This document shows, piece after piece, positions 29,390-36,510 of a stretch of 64,000 nt of DNA. Origin of the DNA: Actinomycetes bacterium (GTDB taxonomy: Bacteria; Actinomycetota; Coriobacteriia; Coriobacteriales; JAEZZM01); assembly GCA_023418575.1 (NCBI GenBank), contig JAEZZM010000041.1:11553-75552 (forward strand), in the 5' to 3' direction. Made by a program: the position numbers and the translations under genes. Position 1 is the stretch's first letter; each line of letters begins with the position of its first letter. Below the pieces are notes generated by a model. It did no database searches and had not been told where the DNA came from. It was given only the letters and a program-made list of their open reading frames with translations.

Positions 29390-29412
29390 AAAATGAGAAT
29401 CATTCTCATTTT
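29390..29412. promoter_or_regulatory. Fur-type operator upstream of rubrerythrin
   Basis: A perfect 11-1-11 palindrome: AAAATGAGAAT, a central C, then ATTCTCATTTT. It fits the 7-1-7 Fur pattern (TGANAAT-N-ATTNTCA) better than PerR or DtxR boxes. Binding of Fe(II)-loaded Fur here would tie the peroxide-scavenging rubrerythrin to iron status. Confidence 0.8.
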
Positions 29413-29454
29413 TTAGAAGATTGCAGAGTTCCTACACATAAAGTCAGCCAATAC

Positions 29455-30462
29455 TTACGCTTTGTAGAGCAGTTTTTCTGCCTCATCTGTGTCTAAATCT
29501 TGGACCAGCTCTTGCATGAAGCCCTCTTTCACCAGATCTAACAAAAGAGTCCTGGTCTCTTCAAGATCAAGTTCTTTGCGCCCTGCACTACGCTCATGTC
29601 TTGCTAGACGTAAAGATAATTCCGATAAGCTCAAGCCCTTAGGCTCTGACAAAACTGCACGCAACAAAAAGGAGCGTTTTTGGCGTTTTGAGCCTTCAAA
29701 TTTTGACTGCACGCTGTGATGTTTTGAGCGCCTGGACGGATTAGGGAACGTTGACTTGAGATAAGCTCCATAATCAAGCATGGCATAATACCAGCGCCGC
29801 AGTTCTGTTTGAGGGCAAGATAAGCTTACTAAAGCCGCTACGGTCTTATCGGAAACTTCATCATAATCTCTAAGCAATTCATGCAAGATGACGCTGCGTA
29901 CATTGGTTTCTAGATAGCAGCCCGGCAAATCAAAGGCAAAGGCTCTAATTCCTGCAGCTGTTGCAGGTCCTATACCAGGTAGAGCCTCTAAAAGCTTGCT
30001 TTCTTGGGGAAATGAGCCTGCATAATCTTGTTCGATTATTTCTGCAGCCCTTTTAAGTGCAAGTGCTCGGCGATTATAACCCATACCCTGCCACTTTTCT
30101 AAGACATCAGCCGTAGATGCAGCAGCCAGAGCTTCTACACGTGGGAAGGTCTCCAGCCATGCTTCCCAGCGCTCTAAAACACGGGAAACCTGTGTTTGCT
30201 GCAACATGACCTCACTAATCCAAATGGCATAGGGATCGCGCGTAGAGCGCCATGGTAAATCTCTGTAAAGTCGAGCGCCTTCCTGCAAAACTTTACAGCG
30301 AAAGGCCTCAATATCTTGAGCTTGCAAAGAGTACTGAGCCAGAAATTCTTGAGCCTTTTTGCTGTAGAGTTCTTCTCCTGCCTCAAATTTTGGGGAGCTA
30401 TTCTTGCTTGCTAGACGAGCCTTTACAGATCTGGGCTTATCTGCATTAGTAGAGATAGACAT
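29455..30462 (-). CDS. MutY-like adenine glycosylase without Fe-S cluster
   Basis: 335 residues from the ATG at 30462; a TTG four codons upstream also fits. The HhH-GPD core is clear: 'WISEVMLQQTQVSRVLERW' carries the MutY catalytic Glu region, and 'LPGIGPATAAGIRAFAF' is the helix-hairpin-helix. Where MutY has the D-G-N-V catalytic Asp, this protein reads 'YLETNVRSVI', with Glu. Where MutY carries its four Fe-S cysteines, it reads 'DYGAYLKSTFPNPSRRSKH' and no cysteine follows. It also lacks the C-terminal NUDIX-type 8-oxoG domain and has a short winged-helix-like tail. It is probably an adenine glycosylase of a clusterless subfamily; substrate specificity is uncertain. It follows rrf2 by about 20 bp, so cotranscription is likely. 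Confidence 0.75.
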   Translation of the reverse strand: MSISTNADKPRSVKARLASKNSSPKFEAGEELYSKKAQEFLAQYSLQAQDIEAFRCKVLQEGARLYRDLPWRSTRDPYAIWISEVMLQQTQVSRVLERWEAWLETFPRVEALAAASTADVLEKWQGMGYNRRALALKRAAEIIEQDYAGSFPQESKLLEALPGIGPATAAGIRAFAFDLPGCYLETNVRSVILHELLRDYDEVSDKTVAALVSLSCPQTELRRWYYAMLDYGAYLKSTFPNPSRRSKHHSVQSKFEGSKRQKRSFLLRAVLSEPKGLSLSELSLRLARHERSAGRKELDLEETRTLLLDLVKEGFMQELVQDLDTDEAEKLLYKA

Positions 30463-30483
30463 GGCTAAACGCAAGAGACTTTC

Positions 30484-31062
30484 TTAAGACTTGATATGAA
30501 AGCTATAGGGGCGCAGGCCTTTAAGGATTTCAGCTGCCTCATCATCATTTTTGCGCTTGGCATGATTGCAGGCATGGCAACCTAATTTTGGATATTTTTC
30601 CTCTAGAACCTCACGCTTAAAAGCGTTGGGTTGACAAAACTCAGGGTTAATTGAGGGAAGCTTAGTGCCTTCTACAACATCTTTTATGCTTATAGATGAA
30701 AGATAGTCCCTTAGCAGGGCATCTGCTCCCATCCACAAGGGATGAAATTGGCAAAAATGCTCACGCGGACACCAATCTGCCTCACGCGTACATATAGAAA
30801 CACCAACTCTACCCTGTACACTTTCAACTATCTCAAGCATGCTGAGCTCCGCTGGATCAACATTTAAAACCATGCCGCCGCTTGAGCCTCTGACTGAAGT
30901 AATAATCCCTGCAATAACCAAATCATGCTGAATAGAGCGGGCAAATGAATATGGAACATTGTAGGTATCTGCAGCAGCGCGCACAGACAATGGCTCCCCA
31001 TTAGATTCAACCAATGATGAAAGGAGGCGTATTGCGTAATCTGTTCTGCGCGTAATTTCCAT
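30484..31062 (-). CDS. Rrf2-family transcriptional regulator with Cys cluster
   Basis: 192 residues. The winged helix-turn-helix opens 'MEITRRTDYAIRLLSSLVE'. A putative Fe-S ligand set C-x6-C-x5-C follows (CTREADWCPREHFC). A C-terminal extension adds more cysteines (FCQP, CHAC). Rrf2 members such as IscR, NsrR and RsrR sense iron-sulfur state, NO or redox. Redox control of the adjacent mutY-like gene is possible. An inverted repeat (31094-31118) just upstream may be its own operator. Confidence 0.85.
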   Translation of the reverse strand: MEITRRTDYAIRLLSSLVESNGEPLSVRAAADTYNVPYSFARSIQHDLVIAGIITSVRGSSGGMVLNVDPAELSMLEIVESVQGRVGVSICTREADWCPREHFCQFHPLWMGADALLRDYLSSISIKDVVEGTKLPSINPEFCQPNAFKREVLEEKYPKLGCHACNHAKRKNDDEAAEILKGLRPYSFHIKS

Positions 31063-31093
31063 GCTTAATCCCCTAACAAAGCTTTCCCTAGTT

Positions 31094-31118
31094 AAATGTT
31101 ACTAGACTTATAACATTT
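31094..31118. promoter_or_regulatory. Inverted repeat upstream of rrf2, candidate operator
   Basis: AAATGTTA (31094-31101) and TAACATTT (31111-31118) are perfect 8-bp inverted arms separated by nine bases. They lie 32 bp before the rrf2 start codon. Position and symmetry suit autoregulation. Confidence 0.5.
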
Positions 31119-31179
31119 GTAAAGCCGATAAACGTGAAGCCAACAAAAACAGGCGGTCAAGCTGAGCATATGAAAGCTC

Positions 31180-31902
31180 TTAGCTCCACTCCTCCATACG
31201 CCAGCCCTCTTTTTTAGCCATACGCTGCAAAGCCCAATCGGGGCACACCGCGCAGGGATGGCTTGCCAAAGAGAGCATGTTTTTATCGGAATAATGATCA
31301 CCATAAGCGGCATAAAGCTCCCACATGCCTTCCCCAAAATGCTTGTCAGCATAGGCCTTAAGAGCTCTAAGTTTTTCTTCTCCCTCTACGGGAACACCTT
31401 CAACCTTATTAAGATAATGCTCCTTATCAGGTGCCACCTTCATCTTAGTGGCAATAAGCCCATCAAATTTTAGTTCTTGCATAGCAGGCTCTATAAGAAA
31501 ATTGAAGCTTGCACTCACAATCAAAAGGTGCCTGCCCTGAGCTCTATGCTCTTCTATGCAGCGCAGAGCGTCTTTTTTAAACCTATGTGAAATTCTTTGC
31601 CCATATAAATCCTGCATCATGAGCTCTATAGCTTTGATATTGTCCTGAGCAAAAAGTGAAAATATATCTTCTCTTACCTCTGTTTGGGAAATGGGAAGTC
31701 TCAGCTTATAGCGTATGCTCCACCATAAAATACGCAGGAAGCACAAGGGTTTAAACAAGCGTTTGCCAAAAAGATAAAACAAAAGTTGCACCCCTGATTG
31801 ACCTTTAATAATAGTTCCATCAAAATCAAAGGCCACAAGCTCTTGCTTTTTCTTCTCTTTCACTATATATTCCTGAGCCACTTTAGAGCCCTGATCCTGC
31901 AT
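31180..31902 (-). CDS. HAD-superfamily subfamily IB phosphatase (SerB-like)
   Basis: 240 residues. Motif I is DFDGT with the nucleophile Asp near residue 26 ('ELVAFDFDGTIIKGQ'). Motif II is 'LLIVSASFNFLIEP' and motif III/IV is 'YAAYGDHYSDKNML'. The helical cap between motifs I and II is typical of HAD-IB. Substrates in this family range from phosphoserine to lipid-head-group phosphates; none can be assigned here. It is on the same strand as rrf2 but separated by about 120 bp holding the rrf2 operator candidate. Confidence 0.83.
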   Translation of the reverse strand: MQDQGSKVAQEYIVKEKKKQELVAFDFDGTIIKGQSGVQLLFYLFGKRLFKPLCFLRILWWSIRYKLRLPISQTEVREDIFSLFAQDNIKAIELMMQDLYGQRISHRFKKDALRCIEEHRAQGRHLLIVSASFNFLIEPAMQELKFDGLIATKMKVAPDKEHYLNKVEGVPVEGEEKLRALKAYADKHFGEGMWELYAAYGDHYSDKNMLSLASHPCAVCPDWALQRMAKKEGWRMEEWS

Positions 31903-31923
31903 AGCCCTAACTTCTCCCTAGCA

Positions 31924-31964
31924 ATTTACGTAGATTTACATAGATTTACATAGATTTACATAGA
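31924..31964. repeat. 10-bp tandem repeat 'tagatttaca'
   Basis: About four head-to-tail copies of tagatttaca (two to three exact) lie in the 60 bp upstream of the HAD phosphatase start. They probably arose by slippage; copy number could affect promoter spacing. Confidence 0.8.
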
Positions 31965-32031
31965 GCACTTACTATCTTAGCTATTATCCGTCAAAATGAG
32001 CTCAAATTTAAGACTTCAATACAATATAAAA

Positions 32032-32081
32032 AAGCCCCTTGTATAAGCACCATGTTTTAAAACTGTGCCATCAAGGGGCTT
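32032..32081 (-). terminator. Terminator of the marR gene
   Basis: AAGCCCCTTG (32032-32041) pairs with CAAGGGGCTT (32072-32081), and an inner GCAC/GTGC adds to the stem. On the minus strand a U-run (A-run at 32027-32033) follows. Confidence 0.8.
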
Positions 32082-32100
32082 GGAATCTAAAGTTTATAAA

Positions 32101-32559
32101 CTAAAAGATATAGCTTGGCGATTTAAAGTACTCAAGCACATCATCAAGAATGAGGCTAAGTTCTTCGGTTTTCTCGGCACCCAAGTGCTTTACCAAAGGA
32201 GTAATCTGTCTACTCATGTAGTTCATAATATCTTGAACATGATCTCTGCCCTCTTGAGTAAGAGAAATAATAACTGCTCGTCTGTCCTCTGGAGCTGCCT
32301 GACGAGAAATAAGGTCATAACGCTCAAGCGCACGCATCATCTGTGAAAGAGCTGACGGGGTAAGTTGAACCATACGTCCTAATTCTGAAAGGCGTATTTG
32401 ATTGTTTTCATCACAATTACTATCAATTGCTAAAAGTGTGCGAACTTCTGAGCTTGTTAAAATTCTTGAAGGTGAATCTGACAAGCTGGAAAAGTTGAGT
32501 ATCTCAACCAGCTTTAACACAAGTGCACTGTTAGAGCTAAGGCTTGACTGTTCAGCCAT
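32101..32559 (-). CDS. MarR-family transcriptional regulator
   Basis: 152 residues from the ATG at 32559, which has GAGAGG nine bases upstream; a longer in-frame start at 32598 lacks such support. The winged-helix core is 'LSELGRMVQLTPSALSQMMRALER' followed by the wing 'APEDRRAVIISLTQEG'. The target is unknown. It stands alone between its terminator and a long gene-free region, so autoregulation or remote targets are likely. Confidence 0.85.
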   Translation of the reverse strand: MAEQSSLSSNSALVLKLVEILNFSSLSDSPSRILTSSEVRTLLAIDSNCDENNQIRLSELGRMVQLTPSALSQMMRALERYDLISRQAAPEDRRAVIISLTQEGRDHVQDIMNYMSRQITPLVKHLGAEKTEELSLILDDVLEYFKSPSYIF

Positions 32560-32714
32560 CTGCGTTCCTCTCGTCTTGAGTATATTAAAGAGATTCATAC
32601 ATCGTTTTCTGCAGAGCAGGGCTGGTGTACTTACTTAATTTTATGTAATACCAACGCTTACATTAGCAGTAAAAGATTTCTCCTAAATATAAACATATAC
32701 ATTAAGTCACAAAA

Positions 32715-32777
32715 TATGTACTTAGGGCTTATATTTTGATTGATTTGAATAAAAATATAAGAGTTAAGAAGTACATA
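32715..32777. repeat. Long imperfect palindrome
   Basis: Outer arms TATGTACTT (32715-32723) and AAGTACATA (32769-32777), inner arms CTTATATTTT (32728-32737) and AAAATATAAG (32752-32761), with a 14-base loop. It can form a cruciform or RNA hairpin. Confidence 0.75.
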
Positions 32778-32918
32778 GTAGTTTCTCTAGACTTACGATT
32801 CTACTTTGTGCAGTTAGTACCCCAAATCTAAACTGCAAGTTTGGCGAAGTATGAGATCTATAAATCCAGTGATACTGTTGTTAGAGTATAAATAGTAGTC
32901 AGCATTTATACAAGTGTC

Positions 32919-33041
32919 AAGAGCTGCATATATAGCTCAGAAAAGTTTTTTACAAGAAATCTTTACTTTTCTAGCTCTTAGCGTACACATTTCTAGAACA
33001 AATGGCTTTGAATACAAAGAAGTTTTGTGCTAAGTGTGCGC
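32919..33041. ncRNA. Two adjacent long hairpins, possible small RNA
   Basis: In hairpin A, AAGAGCT (32919-32925) pairs with AGCTCTT (32973-32979), and AGAAAAGT (32939-32946) with ACTTTTCT (32965-32972). In hairpin B, GCGTACAC (32981-32988) pairs with GTGTGCGC (33034-33041, one wobble), ACAAA (32998-33002) with TTTGT (33024-33028), and CTTTG (33006-33010) with CAAAG (33015-33019). The strand of transcription is unknown. No family is assigned. Confidence 0.35.
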
Positions 33042-33107
33042 ATAAAGAGAATACTACGGAATGAGAACTATAGCTAGCTCTTATAAACTGTCTCTTAAAA
33101 ACAAAAA

Positions 33108-33125
33108 AGCCGGCTTAGAGCCGAC
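33108..33125 (-). terminator. Terminator after tRNA-Asp
   Basis: AGCCGGC (33108-33114) pairs with AGCCGAC-complement positions 33119-33125 around a 4-base loop (one G-U pair). On the minus strand it is followed by six U residues. Confidence 0.85.
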
Positions 33126-33140
33126 TCTTCTTCTTAAAAC

Positions 33141-33217
33141 TGGCGGGATGTACGGGACTTGAACCCGCGACCTCTGGCTTGACAGGCCAGCGCTCTAACC
33201 AGCTGAGCTAACACCCC
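33141..33217 (-). tRNA. tRNA-Asp (GUC)
   Basis: 77-nt cloverleaf on the minus strand. The acceptor GGGGTGT pairs near CATCCCG. The anticodon loop CTGTCAA gives GUC in a CTGGC/GCCAG stem. The T-arm is GGTTCAAGTCC and CCA is encoded. Confidence 0.95.
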
Positions 33218-33260
33218 TTGCTTTGCCTTATGAGATATCCATCTCAACAGCAAAAGATAT

Positions 33261-33266
33261 ATTATA
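33261..33266 (-). promoter_or_regulatory. -10 box for tRNA-Asp
   Basis: A perfect TATAAT on the minus strand 43 bp upstream of the tRNA. No good -35 is visible at 16-18 bp. Confidence 0.4.
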
Positions 33267-33428
33267 AGATTTAAAGCACGCTGTCTATACCAAAGCTATC
33301 AAACATAATTACTTCATAAATCAAGTGCTACTCAGCTTAAGCTTTGGCCTAAGCTCAATATAATCCCAGCAAAAATCAGAGTTGCAGGACAAAAATCAAC
33401 TAAAACCTAGTATAAAGTAGCATAAAAA

Positions 33429-33457
33429 AGACCCCTAAGCTCATTGCTTAAGGGTCT
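33429..33457 (-). terminator. Terminator after tRNA-Val
   Basis: AGACCCCTAAGC (33429-33440) pairs with GCTTAAGGGTCT (33446-33457) with one mismatch. On the minus strand a U-run (A-run at 33424-33429) follows. Confidence 0.88.
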
Positions 33458-33471
33458 CTAACTAGTAAATC

Positions 33472-33546
33472 TGGTGGGCGATGAGGGATTTGAACCCCCG
33501 GCCTTGTGCTTGTAAGGCACCTGCGCTTCCACTGCGCCAATCGCCC
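33472..33546 (-). tRNA. tRNA-Val (UAC)
   Basis: 75-nt cloverleaf on the minus strand. The acceptor GGGCGAT pairs with ATCGCCC. The anticodon loop CTTACAA gives UAC. The T-arm is GGTTCAAATCC and CCA is encoded. Confidence 0.95.
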
Positions 33547-33556
33547 GCGAATAAGA

Positions 33557-33586
33557 ATACTATCACAAGCCTTTTATCTATTGCAA
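33557..33586 (-). promoter_or_regulatory. Promoter of tRNA-Val
   Basis: On the minus strand TTGCAA (33581-33586), an 18-bp spacer and TAGTAT (33557-33562). The -10 ends ten bases before the tRNA, so the transcript would have almost no leader. Confidence 0.65.
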
Positions 33587-33650
33587 GACATCATTTGGAC
33601 AAAATTCAATCTTTTGCACTCTTCGTAATCTCTACATATTACTTGTGCTA

Positions 33651-35339
33651 TCAAGATAAGAGTCCCAAGACCACACTATAAAGCGCCAGCAAAACTGAAA
33701 GCACCGCTTCTCCCCCCAAGATGCCAGAGGCAGCAACTACAAGCTTGGTATCATAAGCCTTGCATGTATCATCAGAAGATTGTTCTTGAGATTGTTCTAG
33801 AGATTTTTCTTGTGATTTATACTTATGAACTTGCTGTAAGATAAAGCGCAGCAGGCCACCCAAGCAGGCAGCAAGACTCATATTTAGGGGAAGATAGAGG
33901 CCCAAGCCAAAGGTCATGGCTGGAAGCTTTACAAAATAAAGCAAACAGCCCACAATAAGTCCCAAAAACAAACCCCAGCCAACAAAGCTGCCACTTACCA
34001 TGCTAGCCACTACACGTGCCTGCAGTGCGATAAATTCTTTTCCCTCTCCAAAAGCCTGAGTTCCATAGGCTTTTACCAGGATTAATAAAACCGCAGTAGA
34101 GACAAAGACTCCCACAAAGGCTCCCAAGCTTTGTGCCAGCCACTGCTCCCGCGCTGAGGTATTAACAAGTTGACCCGCTTTAAAGTCACTCATCATATCA
34201 CCGGCTAAGCCACAGGCAACCGCAATGACACAGGTAAACAGGAATGCTTCTAAGGGTAGTAGCGGGATCAAAAGACGTGCAATAACAAGCATTATGATGG
34301 CAAATACCTCTAAGGGATTAATGCCGCTATCTGCCACACTTTGCGCAGACATACTTACCGCAATCCAAGACCCCCCTATGCAAAGCATGCTTAATACAAA
34401 GGGGAAATCCAAAATCACACATAGACATAAGACCAATAAAGCGCTTACAAAAGGCGCCCAGCGCAAAGGAACTATAGAGCTATCTTGAGCACTTTTCTTA
34501 TACAGAGGTGCAAATATATCTCTTGCCTTTGGTACTACATGTTTTAGTATCAAACCCAAGCCGCAACCCAACATGCAGCCAATTCCTAAAGATGACCTCA
34601 GCTCTCCTGCAAAAGCAAAGCTAAATATCCCAAGCTTAACTAAAAAACTCATAAGAAATAGATGTGCTAAGAAAGCTCCGCAGGCCCAAAGCAAACAACT
34701 CAGAGGCCCTGCTAAAAAGCCCATAGCAAAAATCATGGGAGACACAGAGATAGACATAAGTTGTTTGGGTAAAACATGCAGCACATCCCTTAAGAGCACT
34801 ACCAGACCAGAAGCAGATAAGGATGCAAAAAGTACCCCCGCTTTAGACCCGCCCTCATCGGCAGCAATAAGCGTATTTGCAGCAGCTTGACCCATGGGGA
34901 AAACTAAGCTGTTATTTTCTATAAAGTGTTTTCGTATAAGTGCCGAGAAAATCAGGCCCAGTGCAGCTCCGCTTGCCACTGTAATAATCAACTTGATAAA
35001 AGATATATGAGCAGCTGCGTCTAAAATCCAAATCCCAGGGATGGTAAAAGCGAGAGCTCCCGAAATAATACTTCCTGCAGACATTGCGGTATGAGCTAAG
35101 GTAGCTTCTTGCAAGCTTGTTTTACCCAGAGCTTTAAGTATTACATATGAGCACAAGGCTAGAAAGATAATAGGAGAAGGCAGAGCGCCCAGTTTAAGGG
35201 CAACATACAGTGAGCTTGTTGATATAAAAGCTGCACCCAAGGCACCCAATATGCAAGCTCTCAAACTTAGGTAAGCAGCTTTATTAAGACTATTTTTTGT
35301 ATCTGTCTTTACTCTTTGCTCAAGATATTGCTTATCCAT
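33651..35339 (-). CDS. OPT-family oligopeptide/metal-chelate transporter
   Basis: 562 residues with about 14 hydrophobic helices. The opening 'SLRACILGALGAAFISTSSLYVALKLGALPSP' region (residues 25-56), 'EATLAHTAMSAGSIISGALA' and 'FPMGQAAANTLIAAD' are typical of bacterial OPT/YSL transporters, which import oligopeptides or metal complexes with protons. A charged cytoplasmic loop (KSQEKSLEQSQEQSSDD) lies near the C-terminus. The substrate is unknown. It is a single gene between tRNA-Val and the TetR/ABC locus, with its start set by the ATG at 35339. Confidence 0.82.
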   Translation of the reverse strand: MDKQYLEQRVKTDTKNSLNKAAYLSLRACILGALGAAFISTSSLYVALKLGALPSPIIFLALCSYVILKALGKTSLQEATLAHTAMSAGSIISGALAFTIPGIWILDAAAHISFIKLIITVASGAALGLIFSALIRKHFIENNSLVFPMGQAAANTLIAADEGGSKAGVLFASLSASGLVVLLRDVLHVLPKQLMSISVSPMIFAMGFLAGPLSCLLWACGAFLAHLFLMSFLVKLGIFSFAFAGELRSSLGIGCMLGCGLGLILKHVVPKARDIFAPLYKKSAQDSSIVPLRWAPFVSALLVLCLCVILDFPFVLSMLCIGGSWIAVSMSAQSVADSGINPLEVFAIIMLVIARLLIPLLPLEAFLFTCVIAVACGLAGDMMSDFKAGQLVNTSAREQWLAQSLGAFVGVFVSTAVLLILVKAYGTQAFGEGKEFIALQARVVASMVSGSFVGWGLFLGLIVGCLLYFVKLPAMTFGLGLYLPLNMSLAACLGGLLRFILQQVHKYKSQEKSLEQSQEQSSDDTCKAYDTKLVVAASGILGGEAVLSVLLALYSVVLGLLS

Positions 35340-35665
35340 GATCTTTGCACGACTCTCTTAAGAACAGAGCAGATCTTCCTTGTCCTACCAGCTTTACCTG
35401 CTCTACCTGCTCTACCTGCTTATCGCATCTAAGCTAGCCTAACATAAGCATAGCTGCTGAATAACGCTCGAGTGAATAAATCAATAAAACTGTAACTTTT
35501 TTGTCAGTCTTATGCCATAGCACAATAAAAAGCAAATATGATTCACCTTGAGGCCTCTAAAAGTTACTATAGGTATACAAGTGAATATCTGTCACCATCA
35601 CCCTTTTGCGCAAACACCACTCATGTGTATGCGCATACCTACAAAAAGTAAGGAGCTGATCGGCG
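35340..35665. other. Divergent control region between OPT transporter and tetR
   Basis: 326 bp without a gene. It holds three 9-bp repeats (tacctgctc type, about 35391-35420). Near tetR there are two short palindromes, TTTGCGCAAA (35605-35614) and GTATGCGCATAC (35627-35638), both sharing a TGCGCA core. These are the best candidates for the TetR operator. Confidence 0.5.
35605..35638. promoter_or_regulatory. Paired palindromes, candidate TetR operator
   Basis: TTTGCGCAAA and GTATGCGCATAC lie 12 bases apart, 12 bp before the tetR ribosome-binding site. Both are perfect palindromes with the same TGCGCA centre. TetR proteins usually bind such symmetric sites in their own promoter. Confidence 0.45.
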
Positions 35666-36466
35666 GTGAATCCATCACTAGACCAGCCTAAGCAGCTTAA
35701 GCATAGGACACAATCTTCTTATGCCTATCTTTTTGAGCGAGCTGGCCAGGGCATAGATCAAACATTTTTAGCCCAATTAAGTGGCAAGGAGCGTCTCTTG
35801 TGTTGTGCCTTAGAGCTCTTTATTGCACAGGGCTACCATGAGGTTTCTCTGGCAACAATTAGTAAGGCGGCAGGCCTTGCCCCTTCTGCTGTTTATAAAC
35901 ACTTTGCTGGCAAGGAGGGCATCTTAAAAGCCTTAGCTAAACCTGCTATAGAATGTCTTGAAGATATCTACCACATAAACTACCAGCAAACTCAAGAATT
36001 GTTGGAGAAAAGTACAACAAGCCAAGAAGTGCTCGATCTTATCGGAAATCACAGCTACACCCTAGAAGACCTCTTTTTGGATTTAGAACAAATGCGTCAA
36101 TTTTGGCTTTTCATCTTCTCCGCTTCTGAACTTGGAACTTACCCCGATCTTTTAGAAGGCATAGTCGATAAAAAATATCGCTCTAGCTTGGAGGTTTTAG
36201 CCCAGCTTAAGCGGCGTGGATTTGATATCCCAGACACCAATCCAGAAGAGCTTAGGCTGGTTATCAAGACTCAGTTGCAGGCGTATTTGAGCATCTTTAA
36301 AGAAGACATCAGTCTGGAACAACGTAAAAAATCTTATGAAAGTATCAATAAGATCTTTTATTTCTACTGGTCCTCACTCTTTAATCAACAGATACGCAAG
36401 CTTTTTTCTCAAAGAAGCTATCTTGAAATACAGCTAGAAGCACTACATCCAAAAATGACGGACTAA
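35666..36466 (+). CDS. TetR/AcrR-family transcriptional regulator
   Basis: 266 residues, GTG start with AAGGAG ten bases upstream. The N-terminal HTH reads 'ISKAAGLAPSAVYKHFAGKEG', with an extra 35 residues before it. The C-terminal ligand domain is helical and unassigned. It is 44 bp upstream of two ABC exporter genes on the same strand, so it very likely controls that exporter and itself. Confidence 0.9.
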   Translation: MNPSLDQPKQLKHRTQSSYAYLFERAGQGIDQTFLAQLSGKERLLCCALELFIAQGYHEVSLATISKAAGLAPSAVYKHFAGKEGILKALAKPAIECLEDIYHINYQQTQELLEKSTTSQEVLDLIGNHSYTLEDLFLDLEQMRQFWLFIFSASELGTYPDLLEGIVDKKYRSSLEVLAQLKRRGFDIPDTNPEELRLVIKTQLQAYLSIFKEDISLEQRKKSYESINKIFYFYWSSLFNQQIRKLFSQRSYLEIQLEALHPKMTD

Positions 36467-36510
36467 ACCTTTTCTTGAGAGATGAAGAAATGACGAGGTG
36501 AATAAGGACT

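Larger units (their letters stand above)
32560..33140. other. Gene-free region with several long hairpins; candidate structured RNA
   Basis: No frame with a ribosome-binding site is found in 580 bp. Instead there is a 63-bp imperfect palindrome (32715-32777), a small CCAAA/TTTGG hairpin (32822-32844), and two long hairpins one base apart (32919-32979 and 32981-33041). They lie beside tRNA-Asp and tRNA-Val genes. This much pairing is more than a promoter region needs. I could not match it to tmRNA, RNase P RNA or SRP RNA. Confidence 0.45.

Noticed and set aside
33002..33064. A 20-residue frame with a CxxC (FCAKC) in the gene-free region
   Set aside because: No ribosome-binding site precedes it, and it lies inside hairpin 32981-33041, which explains the sequence better.
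32560..33140. tmRNA, RNase P RNA or SRP RNA in the hairpin region
   Set aside because: None of their conserved sequence blocks are visible on either strand.
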